From positions 86,691 through 150,690 of the forward strand of contig NZ_BFAQ01000047.1 in assembly GCF_002933855.1 (NCBI RefSeq): 64,000 bases of DNA. Direction: 5' to 3'. Below are positions 33,462 to 41,357 of the stretch, piece after piece (within the stretch, counting starts at the first letter, position 1; every line of letters starts with the position of its first letter). The position numbers were made by a program, and so were the translations under genes. The stretch is from Vibrio penaeicida (GTDB lineage: Bacteria > Pseudomonadota > Gammaproteobacteria > Enterobacterales > Vibrionaceae). The notes beneath the pieces are model-generated. The model did no database searches. It saw only the letters and a list, made by a program, of their open reading frames with translations, and was not told where the DNA came from.

Positions 33462-35288
33462 ATGACAATACCACATTTATCGCAAGTTAATGTTTTTCCA
33501 GTGAAATCTATAGGTGGCATACAACTCTCAAAGGCTTGGGTCGAAAAGCAGGGGCTGAGTTTCGACCGTCGCTTTATGGTTGCAGCGCTCGATGGTTCCA
33601 TGATTACGGCTCGTAAGTACCCCAACCTTGTGAACGTGCATGCAGCACTTCAATCTGATGGGCTTGTTCTTACATACCCTAATAAGACTGAGTTGAGGTT
33701 AAAGTATTCAGAGTTTGAACGAAACCCTCAACCTGCCAAAGTGTGGAATGACAGTTTTCAGGCACTATCTACCTCTAACACCGCCAATGAATGGTTTAGC
33801 CAAATTTTAGATATTCCAGTTCAATTGCTGTTCTGTGGTGAGCAATCTCAGCGAATGAGAGAAAAGATACAGACAAATGTGAGTTTTGCTGATGGTTACC
33901 CTCTACTGCTGATAAGTGAGGCATCGCTAGAAGAGCTAAATCGAAGAGCTGATGAAGATAGTTCCATGGATCAATTTCGAACAAACCTAGTGGTTTCTGA
34001 TACCAAGCCTTTTGCAGAAGACGGCTGGAAAAGAATTAAAATAGGTGAGGTTGAGTTTGAAATCGTTAAACCTTGCGAGCGATGTATTCTTACCACTGTC
34101 AACGCGAAAACCGGCGAGTTTAAATCCTCTAAAGAGCCACTCAAAACGCTGTCTACGTTTCGAGCCAATGAGCGAGGTGGCGTATTTTTTGGTCAGAACC
34201 TCGTTGCCAAAAACGAAGGCATTATTCGCGCCGGTGATGTTGTGGAGGTTTTAGAAACAAAGCCTAAAGAAGAATACAAAGATAATTCGAAAGACAAGTT
34301 AACACTCACATGTGTGGAGAAAGAAACCATAGCACGTGATTTTGTGACGTTTTGGATGGAGCCAGCGAAGGGCACCTTACCCGGCTATCTACCCGGTCAG
34401 CATTTGCCTATCGAAATAGACACACCCGCTGGTAAACTTTCTCGTCGCTATACATTATCTTCCAGTCCGACACGACCTGGTAGGTATGCCATTTCGGTAA
34501 AACGAATCAATGAAGGGGCGGTGTCAAATTGGCTGCACGATCGATTCAGAGTAGGGGACACGCTGGTGGCAGATACGCCTGATGGCGCATTCCACCTCAC
34601 CAATACTCTTCATCCATTGTTACTTATGTCCGCAGGTAGTGGTGTGACTCCAATGCTTTCTATGCTTCGCTACCTTTCGGATCACGATCAAGTTAATAAC
34701 GTTGTTTTTTATCATCAATGCAGTACTGAGCGAGATATCCCTTGCCGTAAAGAGCTAGAAAAGCTGAATATGATTTATCCGGGACTGCATGTGGTGATTT
34801 CTTTGACGCAACCGGATTCAAATTGGCACGGATTGACAGGTCGGCTGTCGTTAAGCCATATAAAGAAAATACCCGACCTGCTATCAAGGCAGACTTTTGT
34901 ATGTGGTCCTAACGGCTTTATGACTAAATCTAAGAATCTATTGATGAAAATGGGGCTGGATGAAAGCCAGTATCATCAAGAAGCATTCGGCGTAGCCAAG
35001 CCAATCGAGTTGCCGTTGAAAGAGATAAAAGTGACGGTGGATGGAAAAACGTTCGAAGGAAATAACCAACAACCTCTTTTGAATCAAGCTGAAGATGCTG
35101 GGATGAGTATAGCGAACAGTTGCCGAGCAGGGCTTTGTGGTGCATGCCGCGTGAAAGTAATCAGTGGGGAGTTTGAAACACCAGATGTACCAGCCTTGAT
35201 GTCAGATGACAAAGAGAATGGCATTGTTTTGGCTTGTTGCAGCACACCTCTTGGCGATGTTGCTGTATCGACGGATCCTAGAACTTGA
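33462..35288 (+). CDS. MOSC domain - flavin reductase - [2Fe-2S] ferredoxin fusion protein
   Basis: A 608-residue multidomain oxidoreductase. Residues 5-120 are the MOSC_N beta-barrel and 125-260 the MOSC domain, with the molybdenum-binding Cys expected at 208 (PCERCILTTV). Residues about 285-390 are an FAD domain (RRYTLSSSP), about 395-510 an NAD(P)-binding domain (MSAGSGVTPMLSML, FVCGPNGFM), and about 520-605 a plant-type ferredoxin (CRAGLCGACRVK plus a later Cys). E. coli YcbX has MOSC plus ferredoxin and reduces N-hydroxylated bases with help from CysJ; this protein carries its own reductase. It should pass NAD(P)H electrons to the Mo centre. Substrate inferred only. Confidence 0.88.
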   Translation: MTIPHLSQVNVFPVKSIGGIQLSKAWVEKQGLSFDRRFMVAALDGSMITARKYPNLVNVHAALQSDGLVLTYPNKTELRLKYSEFERNPQPAKVWNDSFQALSTSNTANEWFSQILDIPVQLLFCGEQSQRMREKIQTNVSFADGYPLLLISEASLEELNRRADEDSSMDQFRTNLVVSDTKPFAEDGWKRIKIGEVEFEIVKPCERCILTTVNAKTGEFKSSKEPLKTLSTFRANERGGVFFGQNLVAKNEGIIRAGDVVEVLETKPKEEYKDNSKDKLTLTCVEKETIARDFVTFWMEPAKGTLPGYLPGQHLPIEIDTPAGKLSRRYTLSSSPTRPGRYAISVKRINEGAVSNWLHDRFRVGDTLVADTPDGAFHLTNTLHPLLLMSAGSGVTPMLSMLRYLSDHDQVNNVVFYHQCSTERDIPCRKELEKLNMIYPGLHVVISLTQPDSNWHGLTGRLSLSHIKKIPDLLSRQTFVCGPNGFMTKSKNLLMKMGLDESQYHQEAFGVAKPIELPLKEIKVTVDGKTFEGNNQQPLLNQAEDAGMSIANSCRAGLCGACRVKVISGEFETPDVPALMSDDKENGIVLACCSTPLGDVAVSTDPRT

Positions 35289-35298
35289 TGTGACTAAA

Positions 35299-35328
35299 AA
35301 ATGCAGAGAGCCTAAATTCTCTGCATTT
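35299..35328 (+). terminator. Terminator after the MOSC fusion gene
   Basis: AAATGCAGAGA (35299-35309) pairs with TCTCTGCATTT (35318-35328); weak T run. Confidence 0.7.
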
Positions 35329-35339
35329 ATATAACCAAA

Positions 35340-35362
35340 CATCTTGAGGTCACTTGGGTATA
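35340..35362. repeat. Dispersed Vibrio intergenic repeat arm
   Basis: CATCTTGAGGTCACTTGGGT plus ATA. Same word as at 36308, 38377, 40691 and 60156; lies between convergent genes. Confidence 0.7.
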
Positions 35363-35397
35363 GACTGTCCATTTAAGCGGTGCAAGCACCTGACTAT

Positions 35398-36228
35398 TTA
35401 GTCGTAAATAGTGGGAATAGGCTGACGTTTGTGCTGAGTGGCTTTGTAAATCGCAACGAGCTTTTTGGTAACGTCTTCAGAAACGGGTTTGCCTTCAAGG
35501 AAGTCGTCTATTTGATCGTAAGTGAGATTCAGAGCGTCTTCATCCGCTTTTTGTGGCGCAAGCTCTTCTAAATCGGCCGTTGGAACCTTATGAACAAGCA
35601 GTTCTGGTGCACCTAGAGTGTCTGCAATTTCACGAACTTGACGTTTGCTTAGACCAAACAGCGGTGCTAGGTCGCACGCTCCGTCTCCAAATTTTGTATA
35701 AAAACCAGTAATATTTTCAGCAGAATGATCGGTACCTAAAACTAAACCACCTACGTAACCCGCAATTTCATATTGCGCCACCATTCGAGCACGTGCTTTT
35801 ACGTTCCCTTTTACGAAATCTACTTTCGCCGGGTCTTGTGGGAGTAAATTGGTATCTTTAAGTGCAATGTGAGAAGCGCTATGTAAGCCATCCACACCAG
35901 CCTGAATGTTCACTGAAACAGAATGTGAAGGTTGTATAAAACTCAGAGCCAGTTGGGCTTCGTCTTCGTCTTTTTGCTCGCTATAGGGAAGTCGAACCGC
36001 AATAAATTGATAGCCAGCGTTGCCAGACTCTTCATTAAGATTATCTACTGCCAGTTGAGCCAGTCTGCCGCATGTAGTGGAGTCGACACCGCCACTAATA
36101 CCCAGAATTAAAGACTTACAACCAGACTCTTGAAGCTTACGCTTAATAAAATCTACGCGACGCTGAATTTCAAAATGAGGATCGATCGAAGCCAATACTC
36201 GCATCTCGTCACGGATATGATTTTCCAT
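35398..36228 (-). CDS. nadE: NH3-dependent NAD+ synthetase
   Basis: Last step of NAD synthesis: amidates nicotinic acid adenine dinucleotide with ammonia and ATP. The ATG at 36228 (AAGGAAACAGA upstream) gives 276 residues, the usual length of the short, ammonia-using form; the frame open to 36324 has no site. SGGVDS (45-50) is the PP-loop for ATP, and VLGTDHSAENITGFYTKFGDGACDLAP is a family landmark. The gene for an earlier enzyme of the same pathway (36423) is divergent from it, so the two may share control. Confidence 0.96.
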   Translation of the reverse strand: MENHIRDEMRVLASIDPHFEIQRRVDFIKRKLQESGCKSLILGISGGVDSTTCGRLAQLAVDNLNEESGNAGYQFIAVRLPYSEQKDEDEAQLALSFIQPSHSVSVNIQAGVDGLHSASHIALKDTNLLPQDPAKVDFVKGNVKARARMVAQYEIAGYVGGLVLGTDHSAENITGFYTKFGDGACDLAPLFGLSKRQVREIADTLGAPELLVHKVPTADLEELAPQKADEDALNLTYDQIDDFLEGKPVSEDVTKKLVAIYKATQHKRQPIPTIYD

Positions 36229-36307
36229 TCTGTTTCCTTTTTGTGCTGCCGAGTTTTTGCGCCTAAGAGAGCTAAAGCTGGCACTCCAAACCCTGTATTT
36301 TATAACC

Positions 36308-36333
36308 CTGTATCTTAGAGTCACTTGGATATA
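36308..36333. repeat. Dispersed Vibrio intergenic repeat arm
   Basis: CTGTATCTTAGAGTCACTTG followed by GATATA, in the divergent nadE/nadD-like region. A diverged copy of the same family. Confidence 0.6.
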
Positions 36334-36422
36334 TCATACCCCAATCTTTTTATTATTAAACACCGATTTGCCTGAAACAAGTCAACCAAAATGGAAATCT
36401 CGGATGCTTGGGCTGAAGTGTT

Positions 36423-36977
36423 ATGAATGAAGGAATTTTTTCCAGTAGCGAATGTATGAAAAATATTGCAATCTTTGGTAGTGCCTTCAACCCGCCAACT
36501 CTTGGGCATAAAAGTGTTATTGAATCATTAACGCATTTCGACAAGGTGTTGCTTGTTCCAAACTATGCACATGCATGGGGAAAAGAGATGGCAAATTTCG
36601 ATGTAAGGTGCCAGATGGTGGAAGGTTTTATTTCAGATATAGCTCAATCTAATGTTGAATTGAGCCGAATCGAAGAGAGTCTATATCGCCCTGAAGAGAG
36701 TGTAACGACGTATGCACTTTTAAATACCCTCCAAGAAACCAACCCTGATGCAGAGCTAACATTTGTAATTGGTCCAGATAATTTCTTTAACTTTTCCAAG
36801 TTTTACTGTTCTCATGAGATCACTAAGCGCTGGTCTGTTATGGCATGTCCTGAAAAAGTTTCAGTCCGAAGTACGTTAATTCGTGAGAAATTGGCTCAAA
36901 ATGAATCGATATCAGCTCTAACTACCCGTTCTGTCAATAATTTCTTGCGAAATCACGCATTGTATCGGAAGATATAG
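36423..36977 (+). CDS. nadD: NadD-like nicotinate/nicotinamide-nucleotide adenylyltransferase
   Basis: Adenylylates a pyridine mononucleotide to the dinucleotide used by NadE. The nucleotidyltransferase motif IFGSAFNPPTLGH lies near the N terminus, and the ISTRSS-like motif appears as VSVRSTLIREKL near residue 140. Length is 184 residues from the first ATG, or 173 from an ATG at 36456 where the homologous part begins (MKNIAIFG); neither start has a strong ribosome-binding site. It is shorter than E. coli NadD (213), and many vibrios carry it as a second, nadE-linked copy, so it may not be the essential NadD. Confidence 0.8.
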   Translation: MNEGIFSSSECMKNIAIFGSAFNPPTLGHKSVIESLTHFDKVLLVPNYAHAWGKEMANFDVRCQMVEGFISDIAQSNVELSRIEESLYRPEESVTTYALLNTLQETNPDAELTFVIGPDNFFNFSKFYCSHEITKRWSVMACPEKVSVRSTLIREKLAQNESISALTTRSVNNFLRNHALYRKI

Positions 36978-37005
36978 GCAGAAATTATTTAGGGGGCTCA
37001 CATCG

Positions 37006-37491
37006 ATGACCAAACGTAGTTGCAATTTAGTTTGTATGCTTGGTTTCTTTACGATTCCTGCTTTTGCATGTAATTCTTTTCAGACTCCCACCTCAATCAT
37101 GATGGTTGAAAAAGAGCAAGATTCGGTTTGCGCATCGATTGCACATTCATTTGATGCTTTTACCTCAAGCCTCACATCTGTGAAAGACTTTATAATCGAC
37201 CCAGTGAGTAACGACGATTACTGGGAAGAATGGACACTTAAAAGTGGCAGTGATCCGTTGCTATATTCAAGTGTTGAAAGTAATCATTTTGGCATCGGCG
37301 TCTGGATGCCAGACGAATACGACAGCCAATTTGATGACATGACTTATTCTGAAAAGCTTGAAGCTACAGGTTTGAAATTCAGTTTAGGTTTAGGTGAAAG
37401 GGATGACAACGAACCGCGAATGCGCATTGATTATCGTTGGCATAACCTACAGCCAGGCGACGTAATGTTGCAAGTAGAAGTGCCTTTTTAA
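37006..37491 (+). CDS. Unrecognised exported protein
   Basis: A 161-residue protein I do not recognise. A good RBS (AGGGGGG) precedes the ATG. A basic start and hydrophobic segment end in FAC at residue 22: either a signal peptidase I site or a poor lipobox. The mature part is acidic, and strands predicted around FGIGVWMPDEY, GLKFSLGLGERDD and PRMRIDYRWH suggest a small beta-rich periplasmic protein. It begins 28 bp after the nadD-like gene on the same strand and may be co-transcribed, but no functional link is evident. Confidence 0.7.
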   Translation: MTKRSCNLVCMLGFFTIPAFACNSFQTPTSIMMVEKEQDSVCASIAHSFDAFTSSLTSVKDFIIDPVSNDDYWEEWTLKSGSDPLLYSSVESNHFGIGVWMPDEYDSQFDDMTYSEKLEATGLKFSLGLGERDDNEPRMRIDYRWHNLQPGDVMLQVEVPF

Positions 37492-37502
37492 GGCACTTTT
37501 CA
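37478..37502 (+). terminator. Rho-independent terminator overlapping the stop of the exported-protein gene
   Basis: AAGTGCCTT (37478-37486) pairs with AAGGCACTT (37490-37498), then TT. The stop codon TAA is inside the hairpin. Confidence 0.75.
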
Positions 37503-37582
37503 ATTTAATCTCTATCTTCGCTTTTTTTTCTTACTTTTGTCTCACTTTCTATGCACTTTCGTCGCTGTTTATAAGCGTACCT

Positions 37583-38191
37583 CTATAAGCTTTCGCCCAT
37601 TACCAGCATTGCCAACTGTTCGAATTCCTCTTCTCGACCAGCAAAAAACTCATCAATAACAACGTTTCTCTTTGTGCCTGATTGCATTTTCTTTTTAGCT
37701 TCCCGTAGGCTAAGCACCAACAATAATTCTTTGCTTAAACTGCTCTCGTCGTCTGCGCTCCACTGGGATATCTGCATACTCAGTGGCGACATATCGAGTA
37801 GGGGTCTTAGTGTTCTTGATTCGTCTCGTATTACGTCCAAAAGATTGTTTATTTCTTCATCTTTAAGTTTTTGCTGAGATAGCTTCTCAAGTATGGCTTT
37901 AGAAACAGGTGGCAAGGAGACAAAGCCCGCTTGAGTAGGAAACTTATCCTGCAATCGCACAGAAAAATCAATTTGAGAAACCGTTGAACCTGGCACGAAA
38001 GTTACAGACGTTAAGCAATCTATTGGTAACCAAATTGCGCTGTCTTGTTCTACTGCATATTCGTTCCTACCAAGCTTGACTAAAACCAACCCTGATTCAA
38101 CATAAATCAGGCTATGCTTAAGACGTTTTTTGCGAGGTGTGGTTACCAGAAATGAGTAAACTGTATTTTGATGCTCTACTGCATAATTCAT
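37583..38191 (-). CDS. AraC-type cupin protein lacking a DNA-binding domain
   Basis: A 202-residue protein. Residues about 8-110 resemble the cupin sensor domain of AraC regulators (RKKRLKHSLIYVESGLVLV, DSAIWLPIDCLTSVTFVPG), comparable with the one at 31150. The remainder is helical (residues about 110-202) and shows no AraC helix-turn-helix. Nothing in the 90 bp downstream or other frames supplies one, so this is not an obvious frameshift. It may act by protein contact or be a shortened regulator. RBS GGAAAC precedes the ATG. Confidence 0.65.
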   Translation of the reverse strand: MNYAVEHQNTVYSFLVTTPRKKRLKHSLIYVESGLVLVKLGRNEYAVEQDSAIWLPIDCLTSVTFVPGSTVSQIDFSVRLQDKFPTQAGFVSLPPVSKAILEKLSQQKLKDEEINNLLDVIRDESRTLRPLLDMSPLSMQISQWSADDESSLSKELLLVLSLREAKKKMQSGTKRNVVIDEFFAGREEEFEQLAMLVMGESL

Positions 38192-38273
38192 AAAGGGTTT
38201 CCGGATACTTTAACTGTGGAAAAGAGTATCTTTTATTACTGTAAATGCCAATGAAAACTGAGACATTTAGTGA

Positions 38274-38311
38274 TTTATACCTAAACCACTTGTTTATACC
38301 TAAACCACTTG
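38274..38311. repeat. Tandem 19-bp direct repeat, part of an inverted element to 38400
   Basis: TTTATACCTAAACCACTTG occurs twice back to back (38274-38292, 38293-38311). The reverse-complement counterpart (CTTGAGGTGGTTTGAATA) is at 38383-38400, so 38274-38400 is one inverted-repeat unit of the dispersed family with a duplicated left arm. Confidence 0.85.
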
Positions 38312-38571
38312 GAGAGACTGAATCTTTCCACGTTGTTCTTTTCCATGCACTGAAACGAAATGGAGATTTCTAAGTCCTGTATCTTGAGGTGGTTTGAATA
38401 ATTTTCGTCAGAGTTTGGTGATTTCTGTAATGGTGAAGGAACGAATGATGATTTTTGATCTCTATTCTTTCAGCGTTAGACGTAAGAGAGGTTTTTTCTC
38501 ACAGAAAGATAAGCCAATTGTGATTCAGTAACCTACCTTCGCGCACAACAATTAAGTGGGCTTAGTATATA

Positions 38572-38588
38572 ATCTGGTCTGACCTTAA
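38572..38588. promoter_or_regulatory. FadR-like operator overlapping the promoter
   Basis: ATCTGGTCTGACCTTAA. The core TGGTCTGACC agrees with the FadR consensus AACTGGTCNGACNTGTT. It overlaps a TATAAT box by two bases and lies 82 bp before the acyltransferase ATG. Confidence 0.7.
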
Positions 38589-38669
38589 TTAAACGACGCA
38601 TTCATTAGCTGCTTGTTTTCTCAAGTACGCGTAGAATATGCCGGATTTTAAAATTGACGTATAGATTAG

Positions 38670-39773
38670 ATGACTAATAAAACGGATCCTTATAAAGAAA
38701 TTCGTCCGTACAATGATGACGAGATTCCCGCTGCCATTGAACGCCTAATTAATGATGAAGAATTTATCTCTGCTATCTTAGAGCATCGCTTCAGTAACCA
38801 TGCAAGTTGGTTTAAAAATATAGTCAGTCCAATGGTTAAGGTTTACCTTAAGTTCAAGTGGGCTAAGTTGGATTCCGTTGAAGCAATTCAATTAGAAGTT
38901 GAAAAATACCTCAGCAAAACGCTCGATGCGACAACTGATGGCGTAACATATTCTGGCTTGGAACAGTTAGATAAGAATACACCTTACTTGTTCATCTCTA
39001 ATCACCGAGATATCGCGATGGATCCTGCTCTGGTGAACTGGGGCTTGTATAACAATCAACATAAAACGGTTCGTATTGCTATCGGTGATAACCTTTTAAA
39101 GAAACCGTGCGCAACTGAACTTATGAAGCTGAATAAAAGCTTTATAGTAAACCGCAGTGCAAAAGCGCCACGAGAAATGATGAAAGCGCTTGGGCAGTTG
39201 TCTTCTTATATTAAACACTCTTTAGACACCGATAACTCTATCTGGATTGCACAGAAAGAGGGTAGAGCCAAAGACGGGAACGACAAAACAGATCCTGCGA
39301 TTCTAAAAATGTTGCACGTAGAAGGCAGAAAACAAAAAATGCCTTTCTCAGAATACATAAAAACGCTGAAAATCGTTCCTGTAGCGATTTCTTACGAAAA
39401 CGACCCGTGTGATATTGCCAAAGCGAAAGAACTGTTTGAGAAAGCAGAGTCAGGCAGTTACGAGAAAAGTGAATTTGAAGATATCGAAAGTATCATTCAA
39501 GGCATCGTTGGGTATAAAGGTCGTGTTCATGTTAGCTTCGGCAACGTAATTGAAGATGACTTTGAAACACCTGATGAATTGGCTCAAGAAATTGACGATC
39601 AGATCCACTCGATCTACAAGCTCTTTCCAATCAACTATTATGCCGCTGCTGACGCCGAACATGCTGACTCAAAAGCGAAGGATTCACTGGACAGTAAGCT
39701 AAGAGAATTGCCAGAAGGCGCGCATGATTTTCTTAAACAAATGTACGCTAACCCAGTAGCGAACCAAGGCTAG
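38670..39773 (+). CDS. PlsC-like 1-acyl-glycerol-3-phosphate acyltransferase
   Basis: A 367-residue soluble or peripheral glycerophospholipid acyltransferase. The catalytic region has NHRDIAMD (His112; the next acidic residues are Asp114 and Asp118 rather than the usual HX4D spacing), FIVNRS (motif II-like) and EGRAKDGNDKT (motif III-like), then IVPVAISYENDP (motif IV-like). No membrane helix is evident, unlike short PlsC proteins. The family is common in vibrios and usually annotated from similarity only. A FadR-like site upstream links it to fatty-acid control. Role in phospholipid synthesis inferred. Confidence 0.82.
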   Translation: MTNKTDPYKEIRPYNDDEIPAAIERLINDEEFISAILEHRFSNHASWFKNIVSPMVKVYLKFKWAKLDSVEAIQLEVEKYLSKTLDATTDGVTYSGLEQLDKNTPYLFISNHRDIAMDPALVNWGLYNNQHKTVRIAIGDNLLKKPCATELMKLNKSFIVNRSAKAPREMMKALGQLSSYIKHSLDTDNSIWIAQKEGRAKDGNDKTDPAILKMLHVEGRKQKMPFSEYIKTLKIVPVAISYENDPCDIAKAKELFEKAESGSYEKSEFEDIESIIQGIVGYKGRVHVSFGNVIEDDFETPDELAQEIDDQIHSIYKLFPINYYAAADAEHADSKAKDSLDSKLRELPEGAHDFLKQMYANPVANQG

Positions 39774-39868
39774 GTTTTTCAGTTTTACATTCAAAAAGTT
39801 CGCCTTGAGGGGCGTAGCCTACGAGCTTGTCCATCTTCAAAGCCAGTTTACCTCCAAAGAAATTGAAA

Positions 39869-39899
39869 AGGAGCGTTATTGCCTAACGCTCCTTTTTTT
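39869..39899 (+). terminator. Rho-independent terminator after the acyltransferase gene
   Basis: AGGAGCGTTA (39869-39878) pairs with TAACGCTCCT (39884-39893), followed by TTTTTT. Confidence 0.93.
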
Positions 39900-39925
39900 C
39901 AGCTACATAATCGCTTTATCTGTCG

Positions 39926-40522
39926 CTACCTTGCCACAGCCCCACCAAGCTTTAAGTCTTTCGGCCAATATGTAATCTGATTTCCGCCAAGGTATATGTT
40001 GCCATCAACAGTGAGCTCATCGGGCAGTTTGGTTATGTTGGAACCTCCGATATACAAATTGCCTTCTACTGTTAATGGTTGAGGAAGTTCTTTCAAAGGT
40101 GTACGAATAACACTAAGGTCACCCGTCACAATTAGCCCGGGAGGTAAAGTTTCAAGAGGCGTGTCTGTAAAGTTTAGGTAGCCACCTACTTTGACGCTGG
40201 CATTCCAAGTGGTTATTTTGGAACCAAGGAAGTTACCATATCCTTTGATATTTGTTCCTTTAGCAATAAATGAAAGTTGGCTGTTGGATGCATCTAAGCT
40301 GCCTCCAATTTCCAGGCCTTTAGGCAGCTTTTCAATGGATGTTTTTGCAATATTGAGGTTCTTTTTCACCACCATTCCATCAGGAAGAGAGGTGTAATGT
40401 GTATTTCTTAGATTAACATTGCCATAAGAATCAATATGGTTGAGCAGTTTATATTGATCCAGCGGCTTGGTGTGGGCAACACCGCTCAATAGCAACCCAA
40501 TGAATAAATAACCTGCTTTCAT
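39926..40522 (-). CDS. Exported protein made of eight 20-residue leucine-rich-type repeats
   Basis: 198 residues from the ATG at 40522. A signal peptide covers about 1-18. From about residue 36 to 195 the protein is eight consecutive repeats of exactly 20 residues with the pattern L.[IV]..[TS].[IL]..LP.GL.V.G. (for example LNIAKTSIEKLPKGLEIGGS and LSVIRTPLKELPQPLTVEGN). The 20-residue period is that of short bacterial LRRs such as YopM, though the Gly at turns is also compatible with a beta-helix. No enzymatic domain is present. It is probably a periplasmic or surface protein for binding; partner unknown. Confidence 0.78.
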   Translation of the reverse strand: MKAGYLFIGLLLSGVAHTKPLDQYKLLNHIDSYGNVNLRNTHYTSLPDGMVVKKNLNIAKTSIEKLPKGLEIGGSLDASNSQLSFIAKGTNIKGYGNFLGSKITTWNASVKVGGYLNFTDTPLETLPPGLIVTGDLSVIRTPLKELPQPLTVEGNLYIGGSNITKLPDELTVDGNIYLGGNQITYWPKDLKLGGAVAR

Positions 40523-40565
40523 ACGCACCCAAGTTCAAACTGTGACTTTAATCTGATAGTAAGCG

Positions 40566-40715
40566 TTATACCCGAGTCATTCCAGTATAGGAACCTAGAT
40601 TTTGAGCCAGTATAGCTGTGTAGGGCTGCAAGTCCTGCTAAGTTTATACGTATGCAAGTACTCTCAATGTACATAAAATCAAAGCCTTGTCATGTATAGA
40701 GGTTACTTGGGTATA
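40566..40715. repeat. Dispersed inverted-repeat element (about 150 bp)
   Basis: Left arm TTATACCCGAGTCATTCCAG (40566-40585) and right arm GTTACTTGGGTATA (near 40702-40715) are imperfect reverse complements. The element sits between the divergent LRR-protein and ynjH genes; the right end adjoins the ynjH promoter. Confidence 0.7.
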
Positions 40716-40737
40716 AACAATTTAATATAGGATCACT

Positions 40738-40989
40738 ATGGGTAGACTACTTGTACTCGCAATCGCAATTCTCTCTGTTGGTGTGCATGCCAAAACAGTA
40801 ACAACACCGAAATCTTCATTCATTGTTACTGATGGAAAACTGTTTGAAAAAGTGTGTTACTACGAAGATAAAGCGTACACGCTTGGTGCTGTGATTCAGG
40901 TAGGTGAGCTGTACTTAATCTGCAGTAAAGAGCAAGAATTTGAGTTGAATGGGGATCTAAGGTGGCTTCAATTGGAACAGGACAGGTGA
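40738..40989 (+). CDS. ynjH: YnjH-like DUF1496 exported small protein
   Basis: An 83-residue protein with a signal peptide (residues 1-18, ending VHA). The mature part has the DUF1496 pattern VCYYEDKAYTLGAVIQVGELYLIC, with two cysteines likely to form a disulfide, and ends LRWLQLE. AGGATCACT precedes the ATG. E. coli YnjH is of unknown function. Single gene, close to a dispersed repeat element. Confidence 0.8.
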   Translation: MGRLLVLAIAILSVGVHAKTVTTPKSSFIVTDGKLFEKVCYYEDKAYTLGAVIQVGELYLICSKEQEFELNGDLRWLQLEQDR

Positions 40990-41009
40990 GATATCAGGTC
41001 TTGCTTTGA

Positions 41010-41031
41010 GGGCGGCTAAAGAAAGCCGCCC
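41010..41031. terminator. Hairpin between ynjH and the YfcZ-type gene
   Basis: GGGCGGCT (41010-41017) pairs with AGCCGCCC (41024-41031). No clear T run on either side, so a bidirectional terminator is only likely from its place between convergent genes. Confidence 0.55.
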
Positions 41032-41060
41032 AGTTTAGTGTTTATCTGTATTGGTACAGC

Positions 41061-41357
41061 TTATCGGGCGAGTGCACGCGTTTTCAATTCAAAAATGAGT
41101 TTTTCGGCACTGCAAGTGAATTGGAATCTTGTTTCAACACCATCTTCACCTTCAATGCGTTGGCTTTCGTACGTCACTTCGTCAGATACTGTTTTTGCCA
41201 GATCTATGTATTTATTGAGTTCAGACTCTAATGCAGTGAAATCACTTCCAAACAAAGAAATGTTTGCTACATCGTCGCCTTCTTTGATGATGAACCCCAT
41301 TTCTGCACTGCATCCACATGCTTCACAAACTTGGTTTTCTTCTACTTTCGTTGTCAT
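41061..41357 (-). CDS. YfcZ/YiiS-family DUF406 protein
   Basis: A 98-residue cytoplasmic protein starting after AGAGGATACGTT. It carries the family's N-terminal CEACGC cysteine group and the pattern ANISLFGSDFTALESELNKYIDLA...FTCSAEKLIFELKTR; E. coli YfcZ and YiiS share this. The function is not established. A CRP-like site lies about 140 bp upstream (41500-41515), which could serve this gene. Confidence 0.82.
   Translation of the reverse strand: MTTKVEENQVCEACGCSAEMGFIIKEGDDVANISLFGSDFTALESELNKYIDLAKTVSDEVTYESQRIEGEDGVETRFQFTCSAEKLIFELKTRALAR

Larger units (their letters stand above)
38192..38669. other. Gene-free divergent region with repeat element and FadR-like site
   Basis: About 480 bp. 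It holds a repeat element (38274-38400), then sequence leading to a TATAAT box (38568-38573) overlapping a FadR-like operator before the acyltransferase gene. No ORF. Confidence 0.6.
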
